A stretch of DNA of 38,781 nt from Dysgonamonadaceae bacterium (GTDB lineage Bacteria > Bacteroidota > Bacteroidia > Bacteroidales > Azobacteroidaceae), in contig JAIRPX010000152.1 in the NCBI GenBank assembly GCA_031256775.1, positions 1 to 38,781 on the forward strand, read 5' to 3'. Numbering within the stretch: the first letter of the stretch is position 1; each line of letters begins with the position of its first letter. Under the pieces are notes generated by a model. It saw only the letters and a list, made by a program, of their open reading frames with translations, had not been told where the DNA came from and did not search any database. The position numbers and the translations under genes are program-made. Of the stretch, positions 15,884-24,172 are shown in pieces.

Positions 15884-15899
15884 AGTTCCACGTGGAACA
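15884..15899. other. parS-like centromere site 1 (AGTTCCACGTGGAACA)
   Basis: The 14-bp perfect palindrome GTTCCACGTGGAAC at 15885-15898 matches the widely conserved ParB-binding core (TGTTnCACGTGnAACA) at all but the first base. It sits in a non-coding leader. ParB/Spo0J loads at such sites, usually clustered near the replication origin. Confidence 0.75.
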
Positions 15900-15958
15900 C
15901 ATTTTTTTGTTATTCTTGTTTAATTGTATTATTTTTGTATTCAAATAATTTATTTTTT

Positions 15959-17191
15959 ATGGCTTTAAATTATATTTGGGTAGCGTTCTTTTTAATTGCC
16001 TTTTTTGTTGGGTTATATAAGCTTATTTTTACGGGCGATGTAAATATTTTCACTGAAATGATGAACAGTTCATTTTCTTCTGCCAGGACAGCTTTTGATA
16101 TTTCCATTGGCTTAACAGGAATTTTATCTCTTTGGTTAGGTTTTATGAAGATAGGGGAGAAGGCTGGAGTAGTTAATTTTATTGCCAGGATAGCTTCGCC
16201 TGTTTTCAGTCGTTTATTTCCTGATATACCCAAAGGACATCCGGCTTCAGGGTCTATTTTCATGAATATTGCCGCTAATATGCTTAATCTCGACAATGCT
16301 GCAACACCGTTGGGATTAAAAGCTATGAAAGAATTGCAGGAGCTTAATGGAAAAAAGGATACTGCTTCCAATTCGATGATTATGTTTTTAGTGCTTAACG
16401 CTTCCGGTCTGACGCTGATTCCAATTACGATTATGGTGTATCGGGCGCAAATGGGATCTGTGAATCCATCCAATATTTTTATTCCTCTAATGCTTGCCAC
16501 AACAATTGCCACAATAGCAGGTATTTTATTTGTTTCTATAAAACAGAAAATAAATTTATTAGATAGAGTATTAATCCGGTTTTTCGGAGGAATCGTTACT
16601 CTAATCATTGGAATAGTATCGCTCGTTAAATCTTTTCCTCAGGAAAAAGTTGCAGTTTATTCTTCTCTTGTTGCTAACTGTTTGCTATTCTGTATTATCA
16701 TAGCATTTATTATAGCAGGAATTAAAAAGAAAGTGAATGTTTACGATGCTTTTATTGAAGGCGCTAAAGAAGGATTTAAAACAGCTGTGATGATTATTCC
16801 CTACTTGGTTGCCATGCTGGTTGCCATTGCATTTTTTAGGGCATCTGGCGCAATGACTTTTTTAACCGATGCTATAACCGGTGCAGTTTCTTTCTTGGGA
16901 TTACCATCCGACTGGGTAACTGCCTTGCCTACTGCAATTATGAAACCATTGAGTGGGAGTGGAGCGCGCGGAATGATGCTGGATACCATGCAAACATACG
17001 GAGCCGATTCATTTGCAGGGCTGTTAGCTTCAATTTTTCAAGGTTCTACCGACACTACTTTCTATCTGGTGGCTGTTTATTACGGAGCAGTCAATATCAA
17101 GAACACCCGATATACGGTTAGCGCTTCTCTTTTAGCAGATTTAGCAGGCGTTATTTCAGCCATTTTTGTCTGTTATTTATTTTTTGGATGA
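15959..17191 (+). CDS. Fused SpmA-SpmB (nucleoside-recognition/Gate-domain) membrane protein
   Basis: From the ATG at 15959 (MALNYIWVAFFLIAFFVGL) the protein is 410 residues; the frame is open further upstream to 15755 but that stretch contains the G4 and parS sites and is not coding-like. The first half resembles SpmA (TAFDISIGLTGILSLWLGFMK, GSIFMNIAANMLNLDNAATP, LNASGLTLIPITIMVYR). The second half resembles SpmB (DAFIEGAKEGFKTAVMIIPY, GSGARGMMLDTMQTYG, QGSTDTTFYLVAVYYGAV). About ten hydrophobic segments are visible. In spore formers SpmA and SpmB are separate and help dehydrate the spore core. Non-sporulating Bacteroidetes carry the fusion with an unknown, probably transport, function. Confidence 0.9.
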   Translation: MALNYIWVAFFLIAFFVGLYKLIFTGDVNIFTEMMNSSFSSARTAFDISIGLTGILSLWLGFMKIGEKAGVVNFIARIASPVFSRLFPDIPKGHPASGSIFMNIAANMLNLDNAATPLGLKAMKELQELNGKKDTASNSMIMFLVLNASGLTLIPITIMVYRAQMGSVNPSNIFIPLMLATTIATIAGILFVSIKQKINLLDRVLIRFFGGIVTLIIGIVSLVKSFPQEKVAVYSSLVANCLLFCIIIAFIIAGIKKKVNVYDAFIEGAKEGFKTAVMIIPYLVAMLVAIAFFRASGAMTFLTDAITGAVSFLGLPSDWVTALPTAIMKPLSGSGARGMMLDTMQTYGADSFAGLLASIFQGSTDTTFYLVAVYYGAVNIKNTRYTVSASLLADLAGVISAIFVCYLFFG

Positions 17192-17304
17192 AATTTATAA
17201 AAATTCATACATGATTCGGTATGATACACAATTATACGTATTGAAATGATTATTTTTTATAGTGAAAAATTAAGCTGTCTGAGGGCATTTTGTAAAATTT
17301 TTTG

Positions 17305-17312
17305 TATCTTTG
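17305..17312 (+). promoter_or_regulatory. Candidate -7 box (TATCTTTG) for the ybeY-mnmG operon
   Basis: An exact TAnnTTTG match with predicted transcription start near 17319, 13 nt before the ybeY ATG at 17332. It also rules out the upstream in-frame TTG at 17302 as the start. Confidence 0.5.
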
Positions 17313-17331
17313 TCTTTGTAATTCATATTTC

Positions 17332-17763
17332 ATGGCGATATTTTATGAAACGGCAAATGTTTCTTTTCCAAAAATAAGCAGGAAAGAAACAACAACTTGG
17401 ATAAAAAAGGTGGTTAATATTCATAGAAAGCGGATAGGAAGTGTCAGTTGTATTTTCTGTTCGGATGATGAAATTTTAAAAATTAACCGGCAATATTTAA
17501 ATCACGATTATTATACTGACATAATTACATTTGATTATACCGAAAATGATGTAATTTCGGGCGATTTGTTCATTTCTGTAGATACCGTTAAATCCAACTC
17601 AGAGAAGTTTGGAACTGTATATGACGAGGAATTAAATCGCGTAATAATACATGGCATATTGCATCTTTGTGGTTTTAAGGATAAAACTCCGGAAGATGAA
17701 GTGCAAATGCGTGAGAAAGAAAATGAAGCTTTGAATCTTCTTAACAGGAAATATGAAATTTGA
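17332..17763 (+). CDS. ybeY: Endoribonuclease YbeY (rRNA maturation factor)
   Basis: A 143-residue protein from the ATG at 17332. The signature NHDYYTDIITFDY, then SGDLFISVDTV, then the metal motif IIHGILHLCGFKDKTPEDEVQM place it in the YbeY/UPF0054 family, which takes part in 16S rRNA 3'-end maturation and ribosome quality control. Two zinc histidines (H107, H111) are present, while the third, normally in GYDH, is aspartate (D117). I recall the same substitution in other Bacteroidetes YbeY proteins, so it is probably a lineage feature with Asp as ligand. It is first in a dense operon; its last 11 bp overlap mnmG. Confidence 0.94.
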   Translation: MAIFYETANVSFPKISRKETTTWIKKVVNIHRKRIGSVSCIFCSDDEILKINRQYLNHDYYTDIITFDYTENDVISGDLFISVDTVKSNSEKFGTVYDEELNRVIIHGILHLCGFKDKTPEDEVQMREKENEALNLLNRKYEI

Positions 17764-19630
17764 ATATGATATAATTGTTGTTGGCGCCGGACATGCCGGT
17801 TGTGAAGCTGCAACTGCTTCGGCTAATTTGGGTTCAAAAACTCTGCTTATTACTATGGATATGAACAAAATTGCCCAGATGAGCTGTAATCCTGCCGTAG
17901 GAGGAGTTGCTAAGGGGCAGATTGTTCGTGAGATTGATGCTTTGGGAGGTCAGATGGGAATTATCACCGACCAAACTTCCATACATTTTAGAATGTTGAA
18001 CCAATCGAAAGGTCCTGCTGTGTGGAGTCCGCGCGCCCAGAGCGATCGCATGAAATTCATTGATAAATGGAAAGAAACAATTGACGCTACGCCTAATCTG
18101 TTTGTCTGGCAGGATAGCGTTATTCAGCTGATTATCAATAATAAGGATATTGTTGGAGTGAAAACGGCTTTGGGCGTCGAATTTCGGGCAAAAGCAGTTA
18201 TTTTAACTGTCGGCACTTTTCTTAACGGTTTACTGCATATTGGAAAAACTCAATTTTCGGGAGGACGCATTTCCGAACCTGCTTCTTTTGGAATTACGGA
18301 GCAGCTTATGGAAATCGGTTTTGAAACAGGGCGTATGAAAACAGGGACGCCTGTGCGAATTGATGGGCGAAGCGTTGATTTCTCCTTAATGGAAGAGCAA
18401 AAAGGGGAGTATGATTTTCACAGGTTTTCTTATTTGGATTTTTCAGCTTCTCCACTTAAACGTCTGAGTTGCTGGACGCTTTATACCAATCCCGAAGTGC
18501 ATGAGGTTTTACACAGGAATTTAGACAGTTCTCCATTATATAACGGACAAATCAAAAGTATAGGTCCAAGATACTGTCCCAGCATTGAAACAAAGATAGT
18601 TACATTTGCCGATAAGTCGCGGCATCAGCTGTTTTTGGAGCCGGAAGGCGAAAACACTCAGGAATATTATTTGAATGGATTTTCCTCTTCTCTTCCATTT
18701 CATATTCAATTGGAAGCCTTATCTAAAATTCCAGCTTTCAGGAATATACATATATATCGTCCTGGTTATGCCATTGAATATGATTTTTTTCCTCCAACAC
18801 AGTTAAATTCAACTCTTGAAACAAAACTGATAAATAATTTATTTTTTGCCGGTCAAATTAATGGAACAACCGGTTACGAAGAAGCTGCTTCTCAGGGATT
18901 GATTGCAGGGATTAATGCGCATATAAAAGTTCATGGTGGCGCTCCATTTACCTTGCGTAGGAACGAAGCATATATTGGCGTTCTCATTGACGATTTGGTA
19001 ACAAAAGGCGTGGACGAACCCTACCGTATGTTTACTTCCCGCGCTGAATATCGAATCCTTCTGCGCCAGGACAATGCTGATATGCGATTAACTGATAAAT
19101 CATATAATTTAGGATTAGCAAATTCGTATCGATATAATTTATTGATGGGAAAAAAGAATGAAACTGATAGAATTATTTCTTTTGTCCGTTCTTATTCGGT
19201 GCAGGCAAATTTGGTTAATGCAGCTTTGGAATCTTTTGGAACAGCGCCTTTGCGTCACAATGTAAAGTTGATAGATTTAATACTTCGACCGCAATTGGAT
19301 ATTAAGAGTATAGCATCATTTGTTCCTGCTTTTAAGGAGCAGATAGAAATGATTCCTCATGACAGGAGGGAGGAAATAATTGAAGCCTCAGAAATTTTAA
19401 TTAAATATGAAGGATATATTGAGAGAGAGAGAATAATTGCAGAAAAGATAAATCGTTTAGAAAATATACGAATTATTGATAAATTTGATTATAATACTAT
19501 TCAGTCTTTATCTACCGAAGCGAAGCAAAAACTAACGAAAATTAATCCGGAAACAATTGCGCAGGCGAGCAGAATACCGGGAATATCTCCAAGTGATATT
19601 AACGTATTGCTCGTATTATTAGGAAGATAG
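17753..19630 (+). CDS. mnmG: tRNA uridine 5-carboxymethylaminomethyl modification enzyme MnmG (GidA)
   Basis: A 625-residue FAD protein that works with MnmE to install the (carboxymethyl)aminomethyl group on wobble U34 of several tRNAs. It carries IIVVGAGHAGCEAATASA (FAD site), AQMSCNPAVGGVAKGQIVRE, GTFLNGLLHIGKTQFSGGR, PGYAIEYDFFPPTQL, GQINGTTGYEEAASQGLIAG and FTSRAEYRILLRQDNADMRL. The helical C-terminus ends ASRIPGISPSDINVLLVLLG. The length is normal. The start overlaps ybeY by 11 bp. A perfect parS palindrome lies 10 bp after its stop. MnmG sits close to the origin in many bacteria, which fits the parS sites, although dnaA is not in the window. Confidence 0.98.
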   Translation: MKFEYDIIVVGAGHAGCEAATASANLGSKTLLITMDMNKIAQMSCNPAVGGVAKGQIVREIDALGGQMGIITDQTSIHFRMLNQSKGPAVWSPRAQSDRMKFIDKWKETIDATPNLFVWQDSVIQLIINNKDIVGVKTALGVEFRAKAVILTVGTFLNGLLHIGKTQFSGGRISEPASFGITEQLMEIGFETGRMKTGTPVRIDGRSVDFSLMEEQKGEYDFHRFSYLDFSASPLKRLSCWTLYTNPEVHEVLHRNLDSSPLYNGQIKSIGPRYCPSIETKIVTFADKSRHQLFLEPEGENTQEYYLNGFSSSLPFHIQLEALSKIPAFRNIHIYRPGYAIEYDFFPPTQLNSTLETKLINNLFFAGQINGTTGYEEAASQGLIAGINAHIKVHGGAPFTLRRNEAYIGVLIDDLVTKGVDEPYRMFTSRAEYRILLRQDNADMRLTDKSYNLGLANSYRYNLLMGKKNETDRIISFVRSYSVQANLVNAALESFGTAPLRHNVKLIDLILRPQLDIKSIASFVPAFKEQIEMIPHDRREEIIEASEILIKYEGYIERERIIAEKINRLENIRIIDKFDYNTIQSLSTEAKQKLTKINPETIAQASRIPGISPSDINVLLVLLGR

Positions 19631-19639
19631 CTGCCTTGT

Positions 19640-19655
19640 TGTTCCACGTGGAACA
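19640..19655. other. parS-like centromere site 2 (TGTTCCACGTGGAACA)
   Basis: A perfect 16-bp palindrome fully matching the ParB site consensus TGTTnCACGTGnAACA, placed in the 43-bp gap between mnmG and apt. It shares its 14-bp core with the site at 15885-15898, 3.76 kb away. Confidence 0.85.
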
Positions 19656-19673
19656 AAAAAAATACAACAAAAT

Positions 19674-20207
19674 ATGAATATTGAGAAGCTAAAAAAAAAT
19701 GTCCGTAACGTCCCTGATTTTCCAATACAGGGGATTCAATTTAAAGACGTAACAACGCTCTTTAAGTATCCTGAAATTTTAAGAGAACTTTCAGATGGAA
19801 TAAGTGAAATATATCGAAACAAAGGTATAACTAAAGTAGTGGGAATAGAATCGCGTGGATTTATTCTTGGACCGCTATTAGCTGAGCGTTTGTTTGCCGG
19901 ATTTGTTCCTGTTCGTAAAAAAGGCAAATTGCCTGCCGCTGTTTTTGAAGAGACTTACATGAAAGAATATGGGACTGATGTTATTCAAATTCATCAGGAC
20001 GCGATAAATGAAAATGATGTTGTGTTGTTGCATGATGATTTGCTGGCGACGGGAGGAACAATGAAAGCAGCAGTGCATCTGATTCAGAAATTTAATCCTA
20101 AAAAGATTTATGTGAATTTTTTGATTGAATTGACCGGTTTAAATGGAAGAAATCTCTTTGAAGAAATGAACATTCAAGTTGATTCCATAATAAAATATGA
20201 CTTCTGA
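19674..20207 (+). CDS. apt: Adenine phosphoribosyltransferase
   Basis: A 177-residue type I phosphoribosyltransferase that salvages adenine to AMP with PRPP. Family marks are VRNVPDFPIQGIQFKDVTTL (about residues 10-29), VVGIESRGFILGPLLAERL and FVPVRKKGKLPAAVF. The PRPP loop is VVLLHDDLLATGGTM (residues 116-130). The length is typical. It lies between mnmG and uvrC in the same run; the uvrC ATG is 11 bp inside its end, so translation is probably coupled. Confidence 0.97.
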   Translation: MNIEKLKKNVRNVPDFPIQGIQFKDVTTLFKYPEILRELSDGISEIYRNKGITKVVGIESRGFILGPLLAERLFAGFVPVRKKGKLPAAVFEETYMKEYGTDVIQIHQDAINENDVVLLHDDLLATGGTMKAAVHLIQKFNPKKIYVNFLIELTGLNGRNLFEEMNIQVDSIIKYDF

Positions 20208-22041
20208 CAAGAATAAAAATTTTTCGCTAATCATTTCGTCGATGCCTGACGATCCCGGATGCTACATGTTTTCAGATGAATCCGGAGTAATTATTTATGT
20301 AGGGAAAGCGAAAAATTTAAAGAAACGTGTTTCTTCATATTTCAATAAAAATCAGGATAATAATCCCAAAACGCGGATAATGGTCAGAAAAATAAGAAAT
20401 ATCCGTTATCTGGTGGTGAAATCGGAAGAGGAAGCTTTTCTTTTGGAGAACAGTTTGATAAAGGAACATAAGCCACGTTATAATATTCTGTTGAAAGACG
20501 ACAAGACATACCCCTGGATTGTAATTAAAAACGAGCCTTTTCCGCGTATTTTTCTCACGCGAAAAAAAATAGACGATCAATCGCACTATTACGGTCCTTT
20601 TCCTAATGTGGTAAATGTAAAATATTTACTTGCTCTTCTAACAAATCTTTATCCTGTTAGGATTTGCAAGTATAATTTGACTAAAGAAAATATAGATAAG
20701 GGTAAGTTTAAGGTCTGTTTGCAGTATCACATAAAAAAATGTCTTGGTCCATGCGCCGGACTTCAAACTGAAACAGATTATAACAGGAATATTGCAATTA
20801 TTGAAGAAATCGTTAAAGGTAATCATTACGAGGTCTGTAAATATTTATACAAGCAAATGATTGATTTTTCAAAAAATCTCCTTTTTGAAGAAGCTGAAAT
20901 TATCAAGGAACGCTATAATATGGTGAAAAATTATTCATCCAAATCAATAATTGTCAGTCCCACCCTCAACAATATTGACGTTTTTTCTTTTGAAGATAAT
21001 AATCAGTCGGCTTATGTCAATTATTTGCATATATACAAAGGATCTATTATACACGGTTATACTATCGAATATAAAAAATGTCTGGATGAATCGCGCGAAA
21101 CTATTCTTGCAATGGGCATTGTTGAATTGCGCGCCCGTTTTAAAAGCCGTTCACCGCAGATTATAGTTCCTTTTTATCCCGATATTACAATGCAGGGTAT
21201 TGAATTTATTGTTCCAAAGATAGGAGATAAAAAGAAATTGCTGGAATTATCGGAAAAAAATGTACAGCAATACAAGATAGATCAGTTAAAACAGGCAGAA
21301 AAATTAAGTCCGGAACAGCGTTATGTACATGTTTTGAAAACCATGCAGAATGATTTGCATCTGAAAGAACTGCCTGTATGGATCGAATGTTTCGACAATT
21401 CCAACATTCAGGGAACTTCGCCTGTTTCAGCTTGCGTTGTGTTTAAAAAGGCGCGTCCATCGAAAAAGGATTACCGTCATTATAATATCAAAACTGTTAC
21501 GGGACCTGATGATTTTTCTTCAATGTATGAAACTGTTTTCAGGCGTTACCGTCGTTTGATGGAAGAAGAGGAAAAATTTCCGCAATTAATTGTGATTGAT
21601 GGAGGGAAAGGACAGTTACATGCTGCCACTGATGCTTTGAACGATTTGGGATTGTATGGACAGATAGCGATTATTGGAATTGCCAAGCGCCTGGAAGAAA
21701 TATATCTTCCCTCAGATCCTATTCCTCTTTATTTAGATAAAAATTCGGAAAGCCTGAAATTAATTCAGCGTTTGCGCGATGAAGCGCATCGTTTTGGAAT
21801 AACTTTTCACAGGAACAAGCGTAGCAAAAAACAAATTGAATCCGAACTGGATGCAATAAAAGGTATTGGACCAGTTATCAAAGAAACATTATTGAAAAAA
21901 TATAAAAGCCTGAAACGGATAAAAGAGGCAAATAAAGAAGAAATTGTCGATTTAATCGGGAAACGTAAAGCTGAATTATTATTCAAAAATTTAAATATGG
22001 AGAATTATGAACAGCCTGTAACAGCGACTGACAATTCATGA
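20197..22041 (+). CDS. uvrC: Excinuclease ABC subunit C
   Basis: A 614-residue nucleotide-excision repair endonuclease that cuts on both sides of a UvrAB-bound lesion. The N-terminal GIY-YIG domain is seen as PDDPGCYMFSDESGVIIYVG and KAKNLKKRVSSYF. The cysteine motif KVCLQYHIKKCLGPCAG follows, then a UVR-like helical pair (about 200-230). The RNase H-like second nuclease follows: WIECFDNSNIQGTSPVSACV, DFSSMYETVFRRYRR, LIVIDGGKGQLHAA and LRDEAHRFGITFHRNKR. Tandem helix-hairpin-helix motifs (LDAIKGIGPVIKETLLKKYK) end the protein. No catalytic element appears lost. It starts within the last codons of apt. Confidence 0.97.
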   Translation: MTSDKNKNFSLIISSMPDDPGCYMFSDESGVIIYVGKAKNLKKRVSSYFNKNQDNNPKTRIMVRKIRNIRYLVVKSEEEAFLLENSLIKEHKPRYNILLKDDKTYPWIVIKNEPFPRIFLTRKKIDDQSHYYGPFPNVVNVKYLLALLTNLYPVRICKYNLTKENIDKGKFKVCLQYHIKKCLGPCAGLQTETDYNRNIAIIEEIVKGNHYEVCKYLYKQMIDFSKNLLFEEAEIIKERYNMVKNYSSKSIIVSPTLNNIDVFSFEDNNQSAYVNYLHIYKGSIIHGYTIEYKKCLDESRETILAMGIVELRARFKSRSPQIIVPFYPDITMQGIEFIVPKIGDKKKLLELSEKNVQQYKIDQLKQAEKLSPEQRYVHVLKTMQNDLHLKELPVWIECFDNSNIQGTSPVSACVVFKKARPSKKDYRHYNIKTVTGPDDFSSMYETVFRRYRRLMEEEEKFPQLIVIDGGKGQLHAATDALNDLGLYGQIAIIGIAKRLEEIYLPSDPIPLYLDKNSESLKLIQRLRDEAHRFGITFHRNKRSKKQIESELDAIKGIGPVIKETLLKKYKSLKRIKEANKEEIVDLIGKRKAELLFKNLNMENYEQPVTATDNS

Positions 22042-22074
22042 CTTGCCATATTTTTAATATTTAGTATATATATT

Positions 22075-22527
22075 ATGCGAGTTGTTGTTCAAAGAGTATC
22101 GAAAGCTTCTGTTTATATAAACAGTTGTTTGAAATCGTCGATAAAACAGGGATTATTAGTATTACTTGGAATAGAAAACGCTGATAATCAGGAAGATATT
22201 GATTTTTTAGTGAAAAAAATCACAAATCTTCGTATTTTTAACGATGAAGATGGAGTTATGAACCGTTCCATAGTGGACATTGGCGGTGAATTGTTGTGTG
22301 TGAGTCAGTTTACTTTGCACGCATCAACAAAAAAGGGAAACCGTCCCTCATATATCAGGGCAGCGAAACCCGATTTTGCCATCCCTGTGTATAACCGGTT
22401 TTGTGAGGATATGAGTTTTGCTCTCCAAAAAGAAATTCAAACCGGCGAGTTTGGGGCGGATATGCAGGTAGAACTAATCAATGACGGACCGGTAACTATT
22501 ATCATTGATTCTAAAAATAAGGAATAA
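22075..22527 (+). CDS. dtd: D-aminoacyl-tRNA deacylase
   Basis: A 150-residue enzyme that hydrolyses D-amino acids from mischarged tRNAs. It shows MRVVVQRVSKASVYIN at the N-terminus, the catalytic LCVSQFTLHASTKKGNRPSY motif (about residues 76-95) and the cross-subunit proline motif NDGPVTIIIDS near the C-terminus. The length is standard. It is separated from uvrC by 33 bp with no promoter or terminator evident, so it is probably co-transcribed. Confidence 0.97.
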   Translation: MRVVVQRVSKASVYINSCLKSSIKQGLLVLLGIENADNQEDIDFLVKKITNLRIFNDEDGVMNRSIVDIGGELLCVSQFTLHASTKKGNRPSYIRAAKPDFAIPVYNRFCEDMSFALQKEIQTGEFGADMQVELINDGPVTIIIDSKNKE

Positions 22528-22551
22528 ATAATTGATTAATAAGATATTAAG

Positions 22552-22881
22552 ATGACAATTCAGGAAGCGCAGCAAAAGGTTGACGATTGGATTAAGACTT
22601 ATGGGGTTCGTTATTTCAGCGAATTAACAAATTTGGCGATTCTTACGGAAGAAGTAGGAGAACTGGCTCGAATAATTGCGAGAACTTATGGCGATCAGTC
22701 TTTCAAGGAAAGTGATTTGACAAAAAATCTTGCCGATGAAATGGCTGATATTTTATGGGTACTTCTTTGTCTGGCAAACCAGACAGGAATAGACTTAACG
22801 GCGGCGCTGGAAGCAAATATACAAAAGAAAACAACAAGAGACAAAAACAGACATATAAACAATAAAAAATTAAATACATGA
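22552..22881 (+). CDS. MazG-like nucleotide pyrophosphohydrolase
   Basis: A 109-residue all-helical protein with the metal-binding pattern of the MazG/dUTPase-like superfamily: LTEEVGELARIIARTYGD (ExxE) and LADEMADILWVLLCLANQTG (ExxxD). It probably hydrolyses noncanonical or excess nucleoside triphosphates to monophosphates. It is the short single-domain form, not the tandem-domain MazG of E. coli. It overlaps deoC by ATGA (22878-22881) and follows dtd, an arrangement that suggests a small quality-control and salvage cassette. The true substrate is unknown. Confidence 0.9.
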   Translation: MTIQEAQQKVDDWIKTYGVRYFSELTNLAILTEEVGELARIIARTYGDQSFKESDLTKNLADEMADILWVLLCLANQTGIDLTAALEANIQKKTTRDKNRHINNKKLNT

Positions 22882-23729
22882 ACAGATATGATGAAGTACT
22901 GGGCAAATACAATTTAAATTTGCAAGACGCTATTGTCAGTAAAAAAACATCCGAAATCATCGGGAAAATTGATGAAAATAACATTCCGGAAGTGTTGAAA
23001 TTTATTCATTCCTGCATTGATTTAACCTCGTTGAAAACGGAAGATTCAAAAGAGAGTATATCAAAATTAGTCGATGAAATCAACAATTTTGATGGAACGC
23101 GACCTGATATTGCTAATGTTGCAGGCGTCTGTGTTTACCCTAATTTTGTTCAAACGGTGAAGGATACTTTGCAAAGCAACGTCAGGATAGTGTCTGTTGC
23201 TGGAGGATTTCCTTCTGCACAAACTTTTACGGAAGTAAAAATTGCCGAAGTGTCGCTGGCGACAGTTGATGGCGCCGATGAAATCGATATAGTTTTCAAT
23301 TGCGGCGAATTTCTGGATAACAATATTAGTGAAATTTGCGAAGAAATCGAGGAAATAAAAGACGCATGTCGTGGCGCAGTGTTGAAAGTAATTATTGAAA
23401 CAGGTTTGTTGAAGACTGCATCCAATATTAAAAAAGCGGCGATTTTATCGATTTATTCAGGCGCAGACTTCATAAAAACTTCTACTGGTAAGATATATCC
23501 AGGCGCAACTCCGGAGGCTGTATATGTAATTTGTGAGGCAATTAAAGAGTATTACAGTTTGACAGGGCAAAAAATTGGCGTTAAGGTTGCCGGAGGCGTC
23601 AGTAGTCCTGAAGAAGCTTTGAAATATTATCTGATTGTAAAAGAAGTTTTAGGGGAGGCATGGTTAAGTCCCGAATATTTCAGAATAGGATCCAGCAGTT
23701 TAAACAGAAATATATTAAATAATTTATAA
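22878..23729 (+). CDS. deoC: Deoxyribose-phosphate aldolase
   Basis: A 283-residue class I aldolase that splits 2-deoxyribose-5-phosphate into acetaldehyde and glyceraldehyde-3-phosphate in deoxynucleoside breakdown. The Schiff-base lysine is K200 in GADFIKTSTGKIYPGAT and the second active-site lysine is K236 in GVKVAGGVSSPEEAL. VDGADEIDIVFNCGEFL provides the catalytic aspartate region. It is longer than the about 220-residue Gram-positive form and carries an N-terminal helical extension, as in the E. coli-type branch. It starts inside the stop codon of the MazG-like gene. Confidence 0.96.
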   Translation: MNRYDEVLGKYNLNLQDAIVSKKTSEIIGKIDENNIPEVLKFIHSCIDLTSLKTEDSKESISKLVDEINNFDGTRPDIANVAGVCVYPNFVQTVKDTLQSNVRIVSVAGGFPSAQTFTEVKIAEVSLATVDGADEIDIVFNCGEFLDNNISEICEEIEEIKDACRGAVLKVIIETGLLKTASNIKKAAILSIYSGADFIKTSTGKIYPGATPEAVYVICEAIKEYYSLTGQKIGVKVAGGVSSPEEALKYYLIVKEVLGEAWLSPEYFRIGSSSLNRNILNNL

Positions 23730-23731
23730 CG

Positions 23732-24163
23732 ATGAAAAGTTTTTTTATTGCATTTGTTCTTTTCGGGAAAAAGTATTTTATAAGCATTTTTTTGAATGTT
23801 GCTATCCTTTTTCTTTGTTTTATAAAAACCGATTCGATGCCGCCTGCTCCGGTAGAAAATACCGATAAAATTGTCCATTTTTTAATGTTTATGATTTTAT
23901 CGCTGACTCTTTTTTTCGATAATACCCGCTATTTCCGGCGTAAAATATCGCACGTTGGAATTGTGTTGTGGTCGCTTGTTTTTCCTGCCTTGCTGGGAGG
24001 ATTAATTGAGATTATGCAGGAAAATCTGACCACCTATCGATCGGGCGATTTGATGGACTTTTTATTTGATGGAATCGGCGCTTTTTCAGGAATGATCATT
24101 TGTTTTTTGATAAATTGCAAGCTGAAATTTCCGGCGCAGGAAAAGATAAAAGATAAAAATTAA
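23732..24163 (+). CDS. VanZ-like family membrane protein
   Basis: A 143-residue protein with four hydrophobic segments (about residues 16-32, 50-65, 78-95 and 112-130). The VanZ-type pattern is visible: KTDSMPPAPVENTDKIVHFL near the first loop, then GGLIEIMQENLTTYRSGDLMD followed by FLFDGIGAFSGM. VanZ of the vancomycin clusters confers low teicoplanin resistance, but most family members have no known role and resistance should not be assumed. It begins 2 nt after deoC and ends the co-directional run that started at ybeY; an interspersed repeat follows 9 bp after the stop. Confidence 0.85.
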   Translation: MKSFFIAFVLFGKKYFISIFLNVAILFLCFIKTDSMPPAPVENTDKIVHFLMFMILSLTLFFDNTRYFRRKISHVGIVLWSLVFPALLGGLIEIMQENLTTYRSGDLMDFLFDGIGAFSGMIICFLINCKLKFPAQEKIKDKN

Positions 24164-24172
24164 TAATTATTT

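Larger units (their letters stand above)
15571..15958. repeat. Gap before the SpmAB gene: degenerate repeat copy, G4 motif and parS
   Basis: Holds a decayed copy of the repeat family: GGCTGGCGCGACATTCGTTTT at 15577-15597 and a damaged inverted A module at 15601-15631 (TTATTACGAGCG, then TTAGTGAAGCAATCCAG), then an AAACTAAAAACTA remnant. Beyond it are a TATCTTTG promoter box (15802), CGTTCATTGTGTCCCGTTCAT (15823-15843, related to 13250), a four-run guanine tract (15848) and a parS-like palindrome (15884). The AT-rich 60 bp before the gene shows nothing more. Confidence 0.7.

Noticed and set aside
15755-15958. N-terminal extension of the SpmAB frame by 68 residues
   Set aside because: It spans the candidate promoter, the G4 motif and the parS palindrome, is not protein-like, and the ATG at 15959 gives the usual 410-residue family length.
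23732-24163. Glycopeptide resistance determinant (VanZ)
   Set aside because: It is one of many VanZ-like membrane proteins. No vanHAX, regulator or other resistance gene is present, so resistance should not be inferred.
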